NCBI GenBank assembly: GCA_003154635.1
Contig: PMDX01000133.1
Span: 1-8,226 of the forward strand
DNA from: Actinomycetota bacterium
GTDB lineage: Bacteria; Actinomycetota; Geothermincolia; Fen-727; Anoxymicrobiaceae
Direction of reading: 5' to 3'
Length of the DNA stretch: 8,226 bases
The stretch's first letter is position 1; every line of letters begins with the position of its first letter. The notes below the pieces were generated by a model. The model made no database searches. It worked only from the letters and a program-made list of their open reading frames with translations, and was not told the DNA's origin. This document shows positions 5,426 to 8,226 of this stretch, one piece after another. The position numbers and the translations under genes were made by a program.

Positions 5426-6496
5426 GTGAAAGAAGAAGACAACGCCGGTTGTTCGTGCCACGGTCAGAAATCCGCCACTCCGGACAACGCGTGCGGGCCT
5501 GCGCCCGCGTCCAACCGGAATGAGATCAAGACGGCCACATCCGTCCTTACGTTCCAAGACAAGCTGACACACGTCCTCGCCAGGCTCGGAATACGGCGCG
5601 GCGGATGGCGCGTCGAACCCGGCCTGTACAGGCTCGGAGATGCCGGCGAAGAATCCCCGGTCCTGGTTACCGCAAACTACAAGCTCTCGTTCGACGCCCT
5701 GCGGAGCGCGCTCTCGGGCATGGATGCTTTCATCCTCGTGCTCGATACTTTCGGGATCAACGTATGGTGCGCCGCGGGTAAGGGGACGTTCGGGACTGAC
5801 GAACTCGTCTCCAGGATCGAGAGCTCCCGACTCGCCGACGTCGTCACGACGAGGCGCATGCTCGTGCCACAACTCGGAACCACCGGGGTCGCCGCTCACG
5901 AGGTCAAAGCGCGCTCCGGCTTCAAGGTCGACTACGGCCCTGTCAGGGCCGAGGATATCCCCGAGTTCCTTCGTGCCGGCAAAGCGACCCCCGAGATGCG
6001 CAGGATACGTTTCGACCTGCGCGACAGGGTCGTCCTCATCCCTGTTGAGGCAAACCAGGCACTGCCCATCGCCGCCGGCGTCTCACTTGCCGCATATATC
6101 GCGGATGGCACTATCGCTTCCGCCGGCATCGCCGGGGCCGCGATAGCCGGGCTGGTGGGCGTCCCGGTCCTGCTACCGTGGCTGCCCGCCGACGAGTACA
6201 GCGCCAAGGGCTTCATCCTGGGTGGTATCGTGGCCCTGGCCACCGCCGGGACGGCACTTCTTTCAGACGATGGTTCGAGCCTCACCCTCAGGTTGATGCG
6301 CGCGGCCTCGTACGTTCTGGCGATACCACCACTCACTGCCTTTATCGCGCTCAACTTCACCGGGGCTACGCCTTATCCCTCGCCGAGCGGGGTCCGAAAA
6401 GAGATATTCAGATATGTCCCGGTCATGGCGGGCATGACCGTGACGGGTATAATCGTAAACGTGGCGCAAAAGATCGCCCGCATGCGGAAAGGCTAG
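5426..6496 (+). CDS. hgcA: Mercury methylation corrinoid protein HgcA
   Basis: HgcA transfers a methyl group from a bound corrinoid to Hg(II), making methylmercury. The GTG start at 5426 is chosen because the near-perfect GAGGTGA (5414-5420) lies 5 nt upstream; a GTG at 5417 sits inside that site. The result is 356 residues, normal for the family. Residues about 35-190 form the cytosolic corrinoid domain, related to the large subunit of the corrinoid iron-sulfur protein. It carries the diagnostic cap-helix motif N112-V-W-C-A-A-G-K119, whose Cys115 corresponds to the cysteine that ligates cobalt (Cys93 in Pseudodesulfovibrio mercurii ND132). Residues from about 210 form five membrane helices, with the family-typical NFTGATPYPSPSGVRKE stretch before the last one. 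Unusual is a polar N-terminal extension with Cys9, Cys11, His12 and Cys23. hgcB follows after 3 nt. The natural methyl source and native role of HgcA are not settled. Confidence 0.97.
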   Translation: MKEEDNAGCSCHGQKSATPDNACGPAPASNRNEIKTATSVLTFQDKLTHVLARLGIRRGGWRVEPGLYRLGDAGEESPVLVTANYKLSFDALRSALSGMDAFILVLDTFGINVWCAAGKGTFGTDELVSRIESSRLADVVTTRRMLVPQLGTTGVAAHEVKARSGFKVDYGPVRAEDIPEFLRAGKATPEMRRIRFDLRDRVVLIPVEANQALPIAAGVSLAAYIADGTIASAGIAGAAIAGLVGVPVLLPWLPADEYSAKGFILGGIVALATAGTALLSDDGSSLTLRLMRAASYVLAIPPLTAFIALNFTGATPYPSPSGVRKEIFRYVPVMAGMTVTGIIVNVAQKIARMRKG

Positions 6497-6499
6497 GCT

Positions 6500-6778
6500 A
6501 TGGCTAAGGCAAAGGTAAACACGCTGGAATTTGACCGGGATGCGTGCAACAACTGCGGCATGTGCATCACCGTATGCCCACACGGTGTTTTCGCCGAGGA
6601 CGGTCGCGCGGTGCGCCTCGCGGACCCGGATGCCTGCATGGAGTGCGGGGCGTGCGCCCTCAACTGCTCGCAAGAAGCGATCAGGGTGGATAGCGGTGTG
6701 GGCTGCGCCAATGCGATGATAATGGCCGCGCTGACGGGTCGCAAAGAGGTGACGTGCGGCTGCGACAGCTGCTGTTGA
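6500..6778 (+). CDS. hgcB: Mercury methylation ferredoxin HgcB
   Basis: A 92-residue 2x[4Fe-4S] ferredoxin thought to reduce the HgcA corrinoid between methyl transfers, and possibly to hand Hg(II) to HgcA. The ATG has GAAAGG (6487-6492) 7 nt upstream and starts 3 nt after the hgcA stop, so the two are translationally close and surely co-transcribed. Cluster motif 1 is C16-x2-C19-x2-C22-x3-C26-P; motif 2 is C46-x2-C49-x2-C52-x3-C56, followed by Ser instead of the usual Pro. The HgcB-specific features are CMECGAC, the extra Cys69 in GVGCANA, and the Cys-rich C-terminus C86-G-C88-D-S-C91-C92; the paired terminal cysteines are needed for methylation in studied strains. There is no signal peptide, so it is cytosolic. 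Identity is secured by these features together with its position behind hgcA. Confidence 0.97.
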   Translation: MAKAKVNTLEFDRDACNNCGMCITVCPHGVFAEDGRAVRLADPDACMECGACALNCSQEAIRVDSGVGCANAMIMAALTGRKEVTCGCDSCC

Positions 6779-6818
6779 GCCCGAACATGGCCGACGACAC
6801 GCTGCAGGCGGGTCCAGA

Positions 6819-8226
6819 GTGAACCTATCTCAAACCCGGGGACTCAACTTCTCCGAGCTCATAACGATGCTTGGAACGGACGAGGCGACACGTGGCCGCG
6901 TCTTCATGACCTTCCGTGAGGACGACGACAGCCTCTCCGAATACACCTACGGCGAGCTCTACAACAAATCCATCGAGTACGGAAACGCGCTGAGCCGCGT
7001 TCGCGAGGTCAGAGGCAAGGCGGGTTCCGAGAGGTTTCACGTCGCGGTCTTTATGCAGAACAGGCCCGAGTTCTTCTTCATCCTGGGGGGTTGCGCCTTT
7101 TCCGGCTCAACCCTCGTCGGCATCAACAACGCGCAGATGGGCGAAAAGCTCGCCTTCGACATCAACAACATCGACGTCGACATGCTGTTCGCTGACAACG
7201 CGGTACATCCCGGTGCGGGGACGCCTTTCACGGGTACGGTCCTCGAAGCCCGGGAGAAGTTCGGGTTTCGGTCGCTCACTCCCGGTTTCATCTACTCGCT
7301 CGGGGATTCCGGCGAAGGCACCGCCACGGCAAAGGGCCTTGTGGATGAGGTCCGCGATTCGCTCGAGAGCTTCTCGCCCTGCCCGCTGCAAGCGGAACAG
7401 CCAGCTATCATCATATTCACATCGGGTACGACCGGTGCCCCGAAAGGTATCGAGGTGACGTGGAACAAGCTGATAGATACCGGTGCCACCGGCACTGGCA
7501 TTCTCGGTTACACGGAAAACGATATCGGCTACGTATGCATGCCCCTCAACCATTCCAACTCACTGTATCTCAACGTCATGCCCGCGATGATGAACGGCGC
7601 AAAGATCATGCTCCGGCGCAGATTCAGCTCGAGCAATTTCGTGAAAGACCTCGAAGACTCCGGCGCGACGGTCTGGAACTCTGTGGGCGACCCGGTGCAC
7701 TACGTGTTGAGCCACCTCGAGCAGAACTACGACTCACCCGATTTCAGCGACCTGCGGCTCAGGACGGTCATCAGCACCGGAGCGAACTCGTTTGACAGGA
7801 GAGTTTTTTCAGAGATCTTCGGACTCGAGATATTCACCGAGATATTCGGGTCCACCGAGGCGGGCGCGATTACGGCGATAGACGAGTCATCGCCCGATTA
7901 CAGCGTAGGCAGGCCCATCAAAGACGTGCGAGTGATCCGCGAAGGTGAGCCACTCGGTGAAGCCGACGCCGCAATCGTCGACCCGAACGGAAGGATAACC
8001 AACCTCGACGCGGCCTCTGGCGAAGTGATCGTAAGCCAGGCGTCCCTCGGTGGCTCGGCGTTCACAGGGTACTACAACCTCCCGGATGAGAGCGCGAAGC
8101 GCATCGTCACTTTCGACGGGGAAGATTTCTACAGGATGGGCGACCTTGGAGCGATAGTCTGCCGGGACGGGGGCAAGTACCTTATCTTCCTCGGCAGGTC
8201 AGGGGACTGGGTCAGGTTCAAAGGCG
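6819..8226 (+). CDS. FATP/FadD6-like acyl-CoA synthetase (AMP-binding), C-terminus beyond window
   Basis: An adenylate-forming (ANL) enzyme that would activate a fatty acid to acyl-CoA using ATP. 469 residues are visible; the frame runs off the right edge, so most of the small C-terminal domain is missing. Motifs in order: the ATP loop TSGTTGAPKG (201-210), FGSTEAG (343-349), YRMGD (438-442) and the hinge region GRSGDWVRFKG (459-469). The hinge form R-x-G-D-x-x-R-x-K-G, and the early VAVFMQNRPEFFF and VGINN stretches, resemble FATP/very-long-chain synthetases and mycobacterial FadD6/FadD17 more than acetyl-CoA synthetases. The GTG at 6819 is preferred; AGGCGG (6805-6810) is 8 nt upstream. An ATG at 6867 is the alternative. 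It lies 40 nt after hgcB on the same strand without a terminator, so read-through from the hgc promoter is likely. Substrate is unknown, and a role in mercury methylation is not implied. Confidence 0.9.
   Translation, partial: MNLSQTRGLNFSELITMLGTDEATRGRVFMTFREDDDSLSEYTYGELYNKSIEYGNALSRVREVRGKAGSERFHVAVFMQNRPEFFFILGGCAFSGSTLVGINNAQMGEKLAFDINNIDVDMLFADNAVHPGAGTPFTGTVLEAREKFGFRSLTPGFIYSLGDSGEGTATAKGLVDEVRDSLESFSPCPLQAEQPAIIIFTSGTTGAPKGIEVTWNKLIDTGATGTGILGYTENDIGYVCMPLNHSNSLYLNVMPAMMNGAKIMLRRRFSSSNFVKDLEDSGATVWNSVGDPVHYVLSHLEQNYDSPDFSDLRLRTVISTGANSFDRRVFSEIFGLEIFTEIFGSTEAGAITAIDESSPDYSVGRPIKDVRVIREGEPLGEADAAIVDPNGRITNLDAASGEVIVSQASLGGSAFTGYYNLPDESAKRIVTFDGEDFYRMGDLGAIVCRDGGKYLIFLGRSGDWVRFKG

Noticed and set aside
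4951..5442. Extension of the LCP reading frame upstream to 5442
   Set aside because: The added 164 codons run antisense to the AbrB-type gene and across its promoter, show no LCP homology, and the ATG at 4950 has its own GAGGT ribosome site.
5402..5899. Minus-strand frame opposite hgcA
   Set aside because: No recognisable motif, and it is fully covered by the certain hgcA gene.
6787..6822. Eleven-residue open frame whose TGA overlaps the acyl-CoA synthetase GTG
   Set aside because: A GTGA overlap suggests translational coupling, but the frame has no clear ribosome site and no recognisable peptide; chance is the simpler explanation.
1..8226. Mobile elements, CRISPR repeats, tRNA or rRNA genes
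   Set aside because: No transposase-like protein, terminal inverted repeats, regularly spaced repeats or tRNA-like cloverleaf was found on either strand. Codon style of hgcAB looks like its neighbours by eye, so recent transfer is not evident.

Overview
The window (8,226 bases, GC-rich by eye) looks like chromosome from a strictly anaerobic bacterium. It has Shine-Dalgarno sites, sigma-70-type promoters, GTG and TTG starts, and frequent AGG (Arg) and ATA (Ile) codons. A LytR-CpsA-Psr protein next to a membrane-anchored peptidoglycan amidase suggests a monoderm, Gram-positive-type wall. An SCP-x-like thiolase and a FATP/FadD6-like acyl-CoA synthetase give it an actinobacterial flavour. A deep-branching anaerobic Actinobacteriota lineage is my best guess, but it is an inference. 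A Firmicutes-like anaerobe cannot be excluded.

Layout. Positions 1-115 (minus) hold the N-terminus of a thiolase, leaving the window at the left edge. Its promoter (161-189) is overlapped at the start point by a 20-bp palindrome resembling TetR/FadR-type fatty-acid-degradation operators. Divergent from it lies a complete exported type-B carboxylesterase (288-1916). After a 198-base gap with no gene comes a small Fe-S protein (2115-2633) carrying the CxxCx4Cx16C domain found in the corrinoid iron-sulfur protein of the Wood-Ljungdahl pathway. Facing it convergently are a cell-wall pair on the minus strand: a LytR-CpsA-Psr protein (4950-3463) and an N-acetylmuramoyl-L-alanine amidase (preferred start 3333, end 2686).

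The key region is 5078-6778 on the plus strand. A promoter with a perfect TTGACA box drives an AbrB/SpoVT-type DNA-binding protein (5152-5412), then hgcA (5426-6496) and hgcB (6500-6778), the two genes known to be required for microbial mercury methylation. HgcA has the diagnostic cap-helix motif NVWCAAGK (Cys115) and a five-helix membrane domain. HgcB has two 4Fe-4S motifs, a later single Cys and a Cys-rich tail ending in CC. The genes are tightly packed (13-nt and 3-nt gaps). They are followed 40 nt later by a co-directional FATP-type acyl-CoA synthetase (6819 to the right edge, incomplete).

How they may work together: HgcA would carry a methyl group on a corrinoid whose cobalt is capped by Cys115 and transfer it to Hg(II), HgcB would supply electrons for corrinoid reduction, and the AbrB-type protein is a candidate local regulator. 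The stand-alone CFeSP-like Fe-S protein 2.5 kb away is a relative of the electron-transfer half of the family from which HgcA's corrinoid domain derives. Any functional link between them is speculative.
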